DNA of 64,000 nucleotides from Brachyhypopomus gauderio (taxonomy: Eukaryota > Chordata > Actinopteri > Gymnotiformes > Hypopomidae). Every line of letters begins with the position of its first letter. Positions within the stretch are counted from its first letter, which is position 1. Both the position numbers and the translations under genes were made by a program. Location: positions 2,585,317-2,649,316 of the forward strand of contig NC_135214.1 of assembly GCF_052324685.1 (NCBI RefSeq), written 5' to 3'. The notes beneath the pieces were generated by a model. It made no database searches, had not been told where the DNA came from, and saw only the letters and a list, made by a program, of their open reading frames with translations. Shown here one piece after another: positions 52,534 to 64,000 of this stretch.

Positions 52534-55324
52534 TTTATTTATTTAAATATACTATTACAATATATATAAAAAAAACTATTATGCCGTGCTTGGCAATCAC
52601 AACACAATCTAATACATTCAGTGGTTTAAAAGATAAAGTACAGGATGATGATTTTAGTTAAAAAAACATAAAGGAAGTTTTTTATGAACTTTAATTAATA
52701 TTCTCTGTTCAAAGCCTTTGCATTAATGCAGTTTCCTTTTTGCAGAAGCCTCATTTGCATTCCATGGGCTCATGCTGCAAGGTACTGATGCACTGACCAC
52801 TCCCTGCCAGTTCTAACAAAGACTGGAAGAGATTTTGAATGACTCAGATGTGCAGGGCCAAATTAAGCTTATATTTGTGTCCTAGGATCATGTGAACAGT
52901 GTAAAAATATCATCTTTGATTAACCACATTGATTCTCAGAATGGTAGACATTGCCAGTCAGACCTGTGTGTGTTGGTTAATAACGCTCAGGACTGTTTTG
53001 TACCAGATGTGATTTTACAGACCAGACTAGATTTGTTTAATGAAAATTAAACAAGATTGGAAACTGAATTTAGGAAATTCATTGAAACAATAAACCATAT
53101 CCTAAAAATGGCTGCACTGAACCATCAAGACATGAAATATGAAATTGTCATTTTGCTCACATGAGAATTGTTTAAGGCACGCGTTAGGTGGACAGGAACC
53201 AAATCAAATCACTGCATAGGGCCAGAATCAAAACAGAATAAGGAATTCTGAAGTGTACAAAAATGTGATAGAAATGACAGAACGATTCCTACAACAGTTC
53301 ATCTAGAAAACATAAAAATGTATCATTATGATTCCTGTATGCTTGGAAACAAGATTTGATGGTTGTAACAATGTGTCCTAATGTGCTAATATTCCATGAG
53401 ATCAGGCTCAGAGTAATTAAGAAATACTTAAAACTAGCAAGCAGTGACACCACTCCCGTCCCATAATGATCTCACTGTAATCTGCAGGGATTGAACAGAT
53501 TCATCCAGTGTGGTGTCACTGCAGCTGTAGGCTAGTGGGTGCCTGAGAGTCAGATGCACATCTTTAATACACTTCACCGAGAGTGAGAAGAACATTTGTG
53601 CAGACAAACCAAAGAAGGGTTTAATCTAGCGTGCAGATCTGACCGGTAACGTACACAGACATTTACAAAGAACCAGAGAACACCTTTTTTACACACACTG
53701 TTTTTTATGAAATAGCTGCCAGAAATGCAACAGTCATGGTAGACTAATGACATTATATTTGTACCCTCTATTTATGTGTTGATGCATCAAATACAGACAT
53801 CAAATCCATATCCATTGTGACATAATGCAAAAATAACCAGAGATATCAAAGTTAAAAATGATATACAAAACAAGTTTAAACATGCTGCAATGCCAAAGAG
53901 ATATTAATACTTGTTATACAGTATGCTAGGTTAGGAAAAAAAATCCTCACAATTCAAATAATCTGAAGTTGAATCATGAAATAAACCAAAGAATACCAAA
54001 GCAAGTCAATGAAATGTAAAAATATTGACCATATTTTACCATCTTTTTTTTAGAATCACCTCTTGTCATTTTATGACATATTTATTTTGGACACTGAATG
54101 CCCAGATTAAGCCCAACAACAGCCTTTAGGGCTGAGAGCGACTGTGGCAGGGTACCAAAAGCCACCCAGGCCAGACCCAAACACCCCTCGTATTAGTCTC
54201 CACCCCAGCTGTGCTCAGTGCAGCAAACGTAGCTGGATCCTCTGACATTTTTCATTAGAGCACTAAGTGGAGGTGATTCTGGGTTGTATTAATGCACATA
54301 AATCCCACCTTAGATAAAGCACTTCATAGTCAACCCCTGGCCCCATGGACACAGCAGTACTCCTCTGACTAGCACACAAGGGTCTGACTCACAAGGGCAG
54401 AGTTGGCTATAAATGTTTCACTATATTAGATTGTGCCTGAAAATCAAGATAACTCGTATGGAAACACCGGCACATATTCAATACTACTGGTGAAGAGAAG
54501 GTTGCTTGTGCAGGGGATCCAGATACTTTTGGCAGGAACAAAATACAGTCATGATTCAAACACAAAATATACATGGCTAGAATACCTTCCTATAGATAAT
54601 ACTAATATCTTCATTTATAAATGCCTTATATTCTCTAAATCTATTTTTGTACAGTTATAGTTTATGAGGCATTAAAAGTAAATTTTCCAACATTTTTATG
54701 GAAGAAATGATAGTAGGTATTTTAAAAAACAAACAAAAAAACAAACAAAAACAAAGGATAACTCAAGTTTTTGACACCAAATATTAATAACAGTCAGACA
54801 AATATAGTCGAAACTCTTAACACGTCAGGAAAAAAAGATCTTTTCCATTTAAGATAAATTTTTCTGACCTACTCCACTTGTAGAGTTGATTTGATAATTT
54901 AAATAGCACTGAGTTGCTTACACCTCTTAAAATATATTTGTTTAACAAATTTTGATTAACAAATTTCCCTTCCCAACCTCACCGTTTCAAACCACAAAGC
55001 CAGCATGTCAGAAACCTCCGAACAAACCTGGTGAGCTGCAGAAGGGGGTTTTCTCCATCACAGCCCCGTGATGCTTTCAGCCAACTCCTCGCTCATGACA
55101 TCCACTGGTGCTGATGAGATTGTGAGCGAGGAATGCGTGTCCCTGCGTGTCCCCGTTCTCACTTTCGTCCAGGCAGTCTGAAGCAATTTTTTTGTTTATT
55201 TGTTTGTTTTAAGAAAAAGTACATTTAGAAAACATGCGTGTCGGTCCAGGGAGAGCTCGGACACATTCTCCACATATATCCGTGTGAGCCCACCGAGATG
55301 AAGGATGAAACGTGGATGAGGACG
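52534..55324 (-). other. creb1: probable creb1 3'UTR
   Basis: AT-rich unique DNA follows the creb1 stop, with no recognisable gene or transposon. Minus-strand AATAAA hexamers are present, the most distal at 52534-52539. If the whole stretch is 3'UTR, the creb1 transcript ends only a few hundred bases from the ccnyl1 promoter. Transcription is inferred, not shown. Confidence 0.45.
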
Positions 55325-55469
55325 TTACTCAGATTTATGGCAGTACAGGTCTTTGAGGGCTTTGAGCTCCTCGATGAGTGTCTTATTCTGGTTCTCCAAA
55401 ACTGCCACACGGTTTTCCAGACACTTGACGTATTCCTTCTTCTTTCGACGGCATTCCCGAGCTGCTTCC
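55325..55469 (-). CDS. creb1: creb1 last coding exon (bZIP)
   Basis: Acceptor CTGCACAG. It completes Arg and reads EAARECRRKKKEYVKCLENR, then the zipper VAVLENQNKTLIEELKAL and DLYCHKSE, with TAA at 55327-55325. The terminal Glu replaces mammalian Asp; the DNA-contacting basic residues are intact. Confidence 0.97.
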
Positions 55470-58400
55470 CTGTGCAGACAGATGGAGGTTTTAACTGCTT
55501 TGAGCTGTTGTAAAGTATCAGAATCATCTGTTATTAATGGCGGTTCTGCCCACAGATTTTCTTGCCTACATTCTCTCCAGTCCCGCTCAGAATCACCTGC
55601 ATTTAAAGCCTCACCGTGTAAAGCATCAGTTAGGAGTCTGTAAGCCATGCACCAATTATGCCACCATGTAGCTTCACATCAGTAGTCAGTGAACGCAAAC
55701 CTGCAGAATACTACTGGTCAGTGTCAGAGTGTCAGCCTAGCCTGTCAGTGTCACAGCTGTAATTATAATGATTTTTTTAAATTGTAAAAACACCTTAGCG
55801 ATATTCAATATTACACAAGAAAAGGAAAAAAGGAGGTTTTCTGCTGTGATGTGAAACAGCAGGAGCAGCCACAGAGATCATATGGGCTGGGATAGAAGCA
55901 TGTGGAGAAGAGGACGTGTAGATCGTGGGCGTGTAGATCGTGGGCGTGTAGATCGTGGGCGTGTAGGTCGTGGGCGTGTAGATCGTGGGCGTGTAGATAG
56001 TGGGCGTGTAGATTGTGGGCGTGTAGATTGTGGGCGTGTAGATTGTGGTCGTGTAGGTTGTGGGCGTGTAGATCGTGGGCGTGTAGATCGTGGGCGTGTA
56101 GATCGTGGTCGTGTAGATCGTGGGCGTGTAGATCGTGGGCGTGTAGATCGTGGGCGTGTAGATCGTGGGCGTGTAGGTCGTGGGCGTGTAGATCGTGGGC
56201 GTGTAGATTGTGGGCGTGTAGATTGTGGGCGTGTAGATCGTGGGCGTGTAGATCGTGGGCGTGTAGATCGTGGTCGTGTAGATCGTGGGCGTGTAGATCG
56301 TGGGCGTGTAGATCGTGGGCGTGTAGATCGTGGGCGTGTAGGTCGTGGGCGTGTAGATCGTGGGCGTGTAGATCGTGGGCGTGTAGATCGTGGGCGTGTA
56401 GGTCGTGGGCGTGTAGATTGTGGGCGTGTAGATTGTGGGCGTGTAGATTGTTGGCGTGTAGATTGTGGGCGTGTAGATTGTGGGCGTGTAGATTGTGGGC
56501 GGAATCTACAGCAGAAGGCCACTCTGGGGGTTCGGTCTCCTCACCTGTTCTTCATAAGCCGCACCTCCCTCTTTCGCGTGGCCTCCTCAGCGCCCCCTTG
56601 GGTGGGCAGGGCGGGCGACGATGCCATGACCACGCCCGGGGCGATGGTGCTTGCCGGCGCCGTGCGGATCTGGTAAGCCTGGACATCCCCCGAGGCAGCT
56701 GGGAGGATTTGGGGGGGAAGAGAAGAACTCGTCTACATCACAACGGCTGCAATTTGTCGGTGCGTGGTGTTACCACGGTGGCGATAAGTGCGCTAAACGT
56801 TCAGGTCGGTCGGTCGGCCTGCTTGAGGAGCTCACCTTGAACCACCACCTGGTTGCTAGGGACCAGGATCTGCTGGCCGTCGCTGGTCTGGGCGTATTGC
56901 AGGATGGTGGTGCCCGGCTGAGCGGCCGCCGCGTTGGTCATGGTGAGGGTCTGCAGGCCTGCAACGCCATCCGTGCCGTTATTGGCCAGCTGGATGGCTC
57001 CGCCCTGTGTGATCGCAACTGGGAGAGGAAGACAAAGACTCAGATATGCCTAATATTCACAAGTTTGGGTTGTTTTTTTTTTTTTTTTGAAGGAGAAAGC
57101 GGATTTATCATCTTAAAACTTTCCAGTTTAATGTCTCATCTTGTAGCGAAATAAATAAATAAATCCAACGCACTTATGCATATGAAAGTGGCTCTAAGAG
57201 TTTTAGCAGAAATGATTTTTTGCCAAATGCATTTCCTCAATTGTGACTGACACATACTGTACTGGCCACTGCTGGTCTGGTAAATGGGAGTTGGCACGGT
57301 AACGGTCGTGATGGCTGGTGCCGTGTCTTCCTCAGATTTCTCCTCTTCGATCCGCGGCACTCCTGGGGCGTCTGACGACAGGTCGTTCAGAATCTTCCTG
57401 CGGGGCCCCCCGGGGAGGAGAAGAGCGTTTAGCTTCTTGATAGAAACCCCGACCACGTGCAGCGTAGGAGACGTAAGATCTCACACACCTGTAGGACGGG
57501 CGTCTGGAGAGGATCTCCCTGCGCTTCTGAGAGTCCGTCACGCTGTCCACAGACTCCTGCGAATCTTCACTCTCGGCTACCGTGGAGATCTGATCGACGG
57601 ACGGAGAATGCTCACACACCTCCAACGTACCGACATTAACCTTAAAACGCACACTTCACCCGACAACGCTAATAAACGCTAACGAAACGGCAAGACAAAG
57701 ACCACGCAGTGCAAATAAATCACGCGACGTTAGCAAAGAACGCTTTTCTGACCGGTGCATTACATTACAAAATCACAACGACTGGTGAGAAGACAAACGG
57801 ACAGAGATGACCGACCTGGACCGTCTGCACCTGCGGGGACTGGATGACGGAGGGCTGGGCCGCCTGGATCACGCCGTGCACCTGCACCGTCTGTCCGTTG
57901 GGCAACTGCACCAGGGTGACCGTGGGCCCAGTACTGGTGGCATGACCCGTAGCCACCGACACCTGCACGGGACGCACGCAGGACACAGGACGTGCAGGAC
58001 ATACAAGTCTTAGGACTACTACAAGTTGTGCATTATAAGTTATGCTTGGATGTACATTTTTAAAATTCTGATTATTAAATCATTTTTATAATTTTATAAT
58101 AATTTTTTTTTCTAACCCTGCAGATTTCTGTACAATGTAACAGAATGGCTAGTTGACTCTGACGGAAAGATGAATGTCGGCCTACATTTCAGATTCCAAG
58201 GACGGTCTTGAATTCTAGGAACTACTGTGTGAGCATTGCCTGGCGCCACTGACCTGGGGTCAGCCTTTACAATGGGGCAAACATTCCTCTCATGTAAATT
58301 CATTCTCATTCCTTAGTGAATTACACCGAAGCCACAGAGATGCTTCTGTTTCAGGGTTTTGTGTAAGCTGATTCACCAAGTGAGCCAATCTGTTTAAGAT

Positions 58401-58749
58401 GCCTGACGTAAGCATCCAATCAGATTTGTTCCATTCAACTCCACAGAAATACTGGACCACGTCCAGATACTCTGGGCTGAAATCAAAACTAGCATTTCAG
58501 ATGTGTGGTCACAGCCTATGGGCACCATTACAATACAACGATACACTAACAAACGCAAGAAGTGTGCGCACGTGTGTGTGTGTGTGTATGCGTGATGCTG
58601 AGCCTCCATTGCAACAACAGGGCCATATGAAGGTGTGCGTAGGGGGTCACCTGGGCCAGTGTGGCGATCTGCGCCTGAGTGATCTGTTGGGTCTCGCTCT
58701 CAGCCACAGCTGTGTCCCCAACCTGCTGGCCCTCAGCTCCGGTCTCCAT
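55325..58749 (-). CDS. creb1: creb1, cAMP-responsive element binding protein 1, seven coding exons
   Basis: Minus-strand exons 58749-58651, 57962-57816, 57589-57489, 57397-57258, 57018-56836, 56698-56545 and 55469-55325 sum to 969 nt, 322 residues plus TAA; all junctions keep frame. Order: Q1 region (METGAEGQQV, VTLVQLPNGQTVQVHGVIQA), KID with the PKA site RRPSYR, corresponding to Ser133, then KILNDLSSDAPGVPRIEEEK, Q2 (GAIQLANNGTDG, ILQYAQTSDGQQILVPSNQV), and the bZIP with basic region REAARECRRKKKEY and a leucine zipper, ending CHKSE. The protein is a nuclear activator binding CRE sites after PKA or CaMK phosphorylation. Its length matches the delta isoform; no alpha exon is seen. CREM and ATF1 are the relatives; Q1 plus the synteny decide for creb1. 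Teleosts often carry two copies (a and b), which I cannot tell apart here. Confidence 0.96.
55914..56501 (+). repeat. 15-bp minisatellite, about 39 copies
   Basis: Units of GTGTAGATCGTGGGC with A/G, C/T and G/T variants. The array fills over half of the creb1 intron between exons 6 and 7. As 15 is a multiple of three and the unit lacks stops in several frames, it produces open frames above 200 codons on both strands that are not genes. Confidence 0.97.
56545..56698 (-). CDS. creb1: creb1 coding exon 6
   Basis: Acceptor CTCCCAG. It completes Ala and reads ASGDVQAYQIRTAPASTIAP and ends KREVRLMKN plus two bases of Arg, with donor AG|GTGAGG. It carries the start of the basic region. About 45 bp into the following intron a 15-bp minisatellite begins. 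Confidence 0.95.
56836..57018 (-). CDS. creb1: creb1 coding exon 5 (Q2 domain)
   Basis: Acceptor CTCCCAG. It completes Ile and reads AITQGGAIQLANNGTDG through QILVPSNQVVVQ plus one base, with donor G|GTGAGC. This is the Gln-rich constitutive activation domain. Confidence 0.95.
57258..57397 (-). CDS. creb1: creb1 coding exon 4
   Basis: Acceptor CCCCGCAG. It completes Arg and reads KILNDLSSDAPGVPRIEEEK and ends YQTSSGQY plus one base, with donor A|GTATGT. It supplies the second KID helix that contacts CBP KIX. Confidence 0.95.
57489..57589 (-). CDS. creb1: creb1 coding exon 3 (kinase-inducible domain)
   Basis: Acceptor GTCGATCAG. It reads ISTVAESEDSQESVDSVTDS and ends RRPSY plus two bases of Arg, with donor AG|GTGTGT. 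It contains the PKA target Ser within RRPSY and the upstream casein-kinase-type acidic Ser cluster. Confidence 0.95.
57816..57962 (-). CDS. creb1: creb1 coding exon 2 (Q1 domain)
   Basis: Acceptor CGTGCAG. Forty-nine whole codons begin VSVATGHATSTGPTVTLVQL and end SPQVQTVQ, with the weak donor CAG|GTCGGT. Confidence 0.94.
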
Positions 58750-58763
58750 GGTCACCGAGTTAG
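58651..58763 (-). CDS. creb1: creb1 first coding exon (coding part 58749-58651)
   Basis: Acceptor CTCTGCAG ends at 58764, followed by 14 nt of 5'UTR and ATG at 58749-58747. It reads METGAEGQQVGDTAVAESET and ends ATLAQ, with donor CAG|GTGACC. The codon two before this ATG, where mammals have their first Met, is GTG. Confidence 0.92.
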
Positions 58764-59947
58764 CTGCAGAGAGGGAGGAGCCTCATCAGAGAGGGAGGAG
58801 CCTCATCATCATATACGAGTGCAGAGCCGATGGTTGGGCGTGCGACTACAATTTGGGGTTTAAGTGACCAAAACTTCATTTCTAATTATTTTATACATAT
58901 TATTAATAGTCTTAATATGAAGACCCCATATGCACCCCCCCCCCCTCGTCCCCACAGTCTGTTTTAATTTTATGCATTATGCATTTCTCTTTCAGGTTAT
59001 TAAAGCAGTCTGTAAATGTTGAAAGAACGTTAGTGTTACTGATGTGTGCTGTGTAGTTAGGCATACAATGACTGCTTTTGTAATGGACAAGGTTACTTTA
59101 TTTTTCTTGTCATTATTCCTTAAACAACACAACAGTACAACTTTGTGCAGCTACAAACGTCCAACATTTAAGCAGAAACCCTTTGATGATGGCACCATTG
59201 TTCTGTTAATAAAAAATACAGCAGTGGACATCGGTGAACTCGACACCAGATATTTTGGACAGAGAGAGTAAGACTTACTTTTACTGCATGTTTATGGTGC
59301 AAATGATAGCGGAACAAATTAGTTGACAAATATTTGTGCTAGTGTGGAACAGTTAGAGGACCAATAAATCATTTTGCCACCATGAAAGTAATTATTGCAT
59401 GTACATTTTTCTAGATAAAGAACCGTACTGCACTGTAGTCCTCAAATAAACTCCACAGCCCTCATGTGGATATGGCCACTCTATACAATTTAACATTTTT
59501 ATGGCCAATCTATAAAATAGATTTAGTACAGAATCTCCGAAACATCAAGGCCACTGCAAAAAGCAAAAGAAACCAAACTAATGTTAGATCCAACTAGGTA
59601 GATTCCTAAACACACAATATTCCTGGTGTGAACTATAAAAATGTTGTTGACATTAAAAGCTAGATCTCGACATGGCTGCTTAGAACATCTTACACACTGC
59701 AAATATGAGACGTCTCATGAAAAACAGAGGTCTGGTAAGTGTCCACAGAGAACACTAGAAGTGACTATCAGCATCTGACATCTTCCAGAAAATCTAGCAT
59801 GCAACGGAACATTTTGTAACACCACATTAGACGCTCATTAAAAGTTAATCTAACCCAGAATATACGGCACAACCTTTGGAGCAATACAGCTCACCAACTG
59901 TTAATCATCTCTATTTATACTGGTGTCAAACCACCCAACAGCCAGTT

Positions 59948-59985
<38 letters not shown>

Positions 59986-60599
59986 CTACATTAAAGTAGC
60001 GTGTGTGCTTCTGGCACATAAGTGACCAAGAGGATCTGACTGGACCCCAGAAGTGATGAAGGCAGATGAAGAAGTCTCCATACTGGTGGCTGGACATACT
60101 GGACATTTATGGCTGAAGGTTCATGAAGTGGTGCACGTGGTGATGGCTCACGCATATTCCTCTCTCTCTCTCTCCTCAAACTCCCTTCCAACCAGTCCTG
60201 GCCATCGTGAAAGGGTCTCGTCTTAAGAGACTCGTTACAACAGAAATGTTAATAACAACACTAACATCTCAGGAATTTGACCCGCTTATCTGGGTCAAGC
60301 GGACCTCGAAGTTGAACTCGGTACGACAACCCGACACCAGCACCAGTTATGAAGGTGGTCGGTGTATTTATCGATTAAGACACCGTGTTTCTCATCAGTC
60401 TTGGTTTATGAGGCTGTTGAACCAACGTTGATCTGCTCATGACTGGGCGGAACATTTCACCAACACACCAGAACCTCAGACCTCCACTAACTAGTGGGTT
60501 ATACTGCAGTGAGCCCCCCCGGGCAAACAACTAACCAACCGAGCCAAGTTACACCAAACGAAGCCTTTCTGGAGGGCTGGGAACGAACAAACTAAATAA
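58764..60599 (-). other. creb1 5' intron
   Basis: Unique AT-rich DNA between the presumed promoter island and the first coding exon. It contains a GT run (59951-59982) and a 19-bp duplicated AGAGAGGGAGGAGCCTCATC at 58768-58807. No further exon recognised. Confidence 0.55.
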
Positions 60600-61245
60600 A
60601 AGGTCCAATACCACGGGAGGAACGACATTAGTGTGAGCCACACCAGCCCGGTTCGCTCCGGTGGGGGCGAGAAGCGCAGCGGCGGGCGAGCAGAGTCGGA
60701 GCCCGGGGAGGACGGACGCGAGACGGACCCGCTCCCCTTCCAACCCGGGCTGCCGGACACACGTTTACTCTCTCTCCCTCTCTCTCTCCGGCATGTACAT
60801 CCAACACCCCCGGTCCCCCCCCCCGGGTCTCCGGGACCCGCAGCCTCCCCACCCTCCGTGCGGCCGCCCGCTCCAGCCCCGCCGCCATGATCTCTTTGTC
60901 TCCTACGGGCCGAACCCGACCAGAATACGGTCTTATTTTGGGCCGTGCCCGGTCTCTCTTGCACCCCCTCCGCCACCCCGCCCCGGGACACTCGTCTTCT
61001 CTTACCAATACAGACTCCTTCCGTCACTCCCGGGCCCGCGGAGCTCCACTTTTATTCGGGCCGACACGTAAGAGAGCGCGTCAGGCTACACCTCCGTCGC
61101 GTCACCGAGCACAACAACACGGAACGAGCGGCGCGAAGATCCGAGCGGGCGGCGGCGGCCGAAACACGGCGGAACTTGCCGAGCGGGCGGCGAACTTTGC
61201 CGAACGAGCCTCGACCGTGAACGAAGATCTGCGAAATTATAAGTG
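60600..61245 (-). promoter_or_regulatory. creb1: probable creb1 promoter and non-coding first exon (CpG island)
   Basis: A CpG-dense block lies about 2 kb upstream of the first coding exon, which itself begins with an acceptor site, so a non-coding first exon must lie upstream. The island contains several CGTCA/TGACG half-sites (near 61021, 61079, 61097), fitting the autoregulation known for mammalian CREB1. The exon-1 donor and start site could not be assigned. Confidence 0.5.
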
Positions 61246-63469
61246 TTTATGTTATTCGAGAAAACAGATTTTTATTATTTTGCGGGTTTAGCTAAAATGC
61301 TTATAAATATATGGGCGGAGTGGAAGTTCCAACAGTCTCAAATAATATGCTCTTCAATTGTGGAAATTCATTTTTTTTAAAGGATTGGCGTTAGGTTCCT
61401 AATTAGGAAACAGTCCAGTGGAGGCTTTACTGATAAACATTACTGATAAACAGATTAGGTTCAATAGTTCAGATTAGTTTAAACATTTACAAATACGAAC
61501 AGTACTTACTGTAAAATATTTTAAAATAGTACAGATATATGCCCCCCCTTCTCAGCTCAATTTTTTAAAAGGGAAATTTTAAGTAATTGGAATATGGATA
61601 TTTTTGTCCTTAATAACTTAAACCTTCTTTTTTTTAACCATTTACTGATAACTGTTCTGTTTCTGCTGAAAACAGTGGAGGGCGGCGTTTAACCTCTCCT
61701 GGGGGGCGGGGCTGGAGGTCATGGACGCGTTTCCTGTTCCTCAGCTTTATTAGCTTGCTATATCACGTTTGTCCTGAAGATGGCACCATATGCACGGTGT
61801 GAGTGCAGCTGTGAACCCAGTCACCTCTCCCACTGAATAGATTTGGCTGTGGGTGTGTGAGATTTTTTTCATGGCAATTCTTTTTATAATCCTCCAGATG
61901 CCAGTTTGGTGTGTTTTATCTGTTTAATAGCGCTTCACTGCTACAACCCATAAAACCTGCTTTTTATTGTGACATGAACCACATTGTTTGGGGAATTGAC
62001 CCTGTCTTGTTAATGAACAGCCACGAATTTGTGCCTGGTGGAAATCTTCAGGGGAAAGTGACAGATTTGTCCAATATGTGAAATTATCTTTACGACGGTG
62101 GCTTGGCTGATGGTGTAGAGAGAAGCTGGAGGGAAACTTGTATACTATATGATAAAATCAATATTAACTTTTGGTCTATTATCATAAAAAACAAAACATC
62201 TACAGTCCAATTGCCTGCAAATGGAAGCCTTCAGGTGCATAATCACATTGGTGCAGTGAAGGCAAAAACAGGGAATTTTATATTAAAAATATAAATATGT
62301 CCAAAAGACGACACAAATGCCACATCCACACACCGGTACATCCATTCAGTGTCTGTCCTGTGCTCTGAGATCACGTATGTGTGTTTAGTTATTTTTTTGG
62401 TTTCTGCTCAAACGATTGCTGTTTCCATGGTCTGTGTACACAATTCTGAGACTGACCTTGAGAAGGACAACCACAGTACCTAGCTGGTCATGGACGCCCT
62501 CCGATCTTTCCGATCTCTCCTTTTTCTCCTTTTTCTCATTTTCGGTCCCTCCCTCTCCTTCTCCCCCACGTTGTGTCTCTTTTTCATGCTTGGTCCAAAC
62601 TCCCATCGTCCATCTTCCCTTACACACGAGCCCTTTCAAGGTAGCAAGCTTGCAAGTCACCCAATTTAGTTCATCGCATCTTTTTTAGAAAAAATAAGCT
62701 TCCCTCATTCGTGTGATTTGAGTGAAGCTCGAGGTGTTTCTGTGGAGAGAGGTCTCTAATAAATCATTCACATCTTATTTTTGCATTGGATGAACATTTA
62801 CAAGTTACCTCTGTGATCATACTCAAATTCCATTTACATCTTAAAACTTTCTCCTTATGATATTAAGGACAATATGATAAGGCTTCATAGAAGAAATGGC
62901 AAATTTCAATTTTATTCTATATATCTTGAAGCTGAATTTTAGCCTCTAGATATGAAGAAGAAGATCTCACACTGAAGTGACATTGAGCACTATCTAAAGT
63001 TAACAAAGAAAGATGACACCTCAGAATATGCAAGAGATTTTTTCAATGGATCAGATAACTCAGGCCATATTAGTCAATATCCAATGAGGAAAGAGACTGA
63101 AGGGATAGCAAACGCAATTAAATATTGATTAGTATCAACAATTGAGGTTAAGCATCTAGTTTTGTTACAGTATTGTAATTTTTGCTGCTGTTGTAAGATG
63201 TTCTCTCAAACTAATGCTGTTATTAATATAAAAGGGCTGTGATATTAAAGAAACGCTAGAAGAACGAAGGAAGCACTCAAATCACAGTGTGACGTGAGTG
63301 TTTGTGCCTGTCTGCTACGAGACAGGGGCAGGTGAGAGGTTTTCATTGCATCACTGACTGTTGAGTCCAAAAACTCCCTCCATCTTGCTGCCTTCTCTGT
63401 TCCGCTGTGCTGATATCTCTGGTCTCACAGACAGGGCGAGAGCCGTCGTTTTATTGATGCGTGGGTGCA
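61246..63469. other. intergenic DNA beyond creb1
   Basis: AT-rich sequence with no recognisable coding exon, RNA gene or transposon. In mammals the next gene on this side is KLF7, at some distance. Confidence 0.5.
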
Positions 63470-63470
63470 A

Positions 63471-64000
63471 AGTCTGCCTCGCTGGCTGCTCAAGTCTGCC
63501 TCGCTGGCTGCTCAAAGTCTGCCTCGCTGGCTGCTCAAAGTCTGCCTCGCTGGCTTCTCAAAGTCTGCCTCGCTGGCTGCTCAAGTCTGCCTCGCTGGCT
63601 GCTCAAAGTCTGCCTCGCTGGCTGCTCAAAGTCTGCCTCGCTGGCTTCTCAAAGTCTGCCTCGCTGGCTGCTCAAGTCTGCCTCGCTGGCTTCTCAAAGT
63701 CTGCCTCGCTGGCTGCTCAAAGTCTGCCTCGCTGGCTTCTCAAAGTCTGCCTCGCTGGCTGCTCAAAGTCTGCCTCGCTGGCTTCTCAAAGTCTGCCTCG
63801 CTGGCTGCTCAAGTCTGCCTCGCTGGCTTCTCAAAGTCTGCCTCGCTGGCTGCTCAAAGTCTGCCTCGCTGGCTGCTCAAGTCTGCCTCGCTGGCTGCTC
63901 AAGTCTGCCTCGCTGGCTGCTCAAAGTCTGCCTCGCTGGCTGCTCAAGTCTGCCTCGCTGGCTGCTCAAGTCTGCCTCGCTGGCTGCTCAAAGTCTGCCT
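63471..64000 (+). repeat. 22/23-bp minisatellite running off the window
   Basis: Units of AGTCTGCCTCGCTGGCTGCT plus CA or CAA, with GCT/TCT variants, about 23 copies up to the last base. The array continues beyond the right edge. Confidence 0.96.

Noticed and set aside
52440..55324. METTL21A gene expected from mammalian synteny
   Set aside because: No methyltransferase-like exon with splice sites was seen on either strand in this AT-rich stretch.
55878..56840. Open frames of 214-275 codons on both strands with RVDRG, ACRSW or STRPR repeats
   Set aside because: They are products of the stop-free 15-bp minisatellite within the creb1 intron, and they overlap the creb1 exon in the wrong frame or strand.

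Overview
This is a window of vertebrate, and specifically ray-finned (teleost) fish, nuclear DNA. The genes are split by GT-AG introns and encode vertebrate proteins. The intervening DNA is full of long CA/GT and CT/GA microsatellites, minisatellites, Tc1-type transposons and hAT-type miniature elements typical of teleosts. A LINE tail near the left edge resembles ones I associate with otophysan fishes (characins, catfishes and relatives), but I cannot name the species. Four protein-coding genes are supported, and their order matches the human 2q33 block PLEKHM3 - FZD5 - CCNYL1 - CREB1.

Layout. (1) 1-29862: the 3' part of plekhm3 on the plus strand, six coding exons (3069-26576) covering the last 564 codons: two PH domains and the Rubicon-type zinc-binding C-terminus. 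The N-terminal exon(s) lie left of the window. The introns hold microsatellites, an ~970-bp hAT-type element (4303-5273), a hAT remnant with a nested MITE (18053-19194) and a broken Tc1 transposon (23170-24569). (2) 29863-37200: intergenic, with a Tc1 remnant split by a hAT MITE (29992-31764) and a Tc1/mariner derivative with an inverted core (33532-34342). (3) 38185-39924: fzd5, a single coding exon on the plus strand. (4) 42334-51643: ccnyl1, ten coding exons on the minus strand, convergent with fzd5; all junctions could be placed and give a 339-residue protein. (5) 55325-58749: creb1, seven coding exons on the minus strand, giving a 322-residue delta-type CREB, with a probable CpG-rich promoter near 60.6-61.2 kb. 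(6) 61.3-64 kb: no gene seen; a 22/23-bp minisatellite runs off the right edge.

Function. Frizzled-5 is a Wnt receptor. Cyclin-Y-like 1 is a membrane-anchored cyclin whose family partners with CDK14/CDK16 and supports LRP6 phosphorylation, so two membrane-level Wnt components lie tail to tail. CREB1 is a cAMP/Ca-responsive bZIP activator. PLEKHM3 is a PH/zinc-binding scaffold.

Most notable observations: several splice sites sit in or against dinucleotide repeats (ccnyl1 exons 1, 8 and 10; plekhm3 last exon). plekhm3 has a probable GC-AG intron. creb1 shows no alpha exon between the two exons that normally flank it. Large minisatellites fill more than half of two introns. I found no prokaryotic system, CRISPR array or RNA gene.
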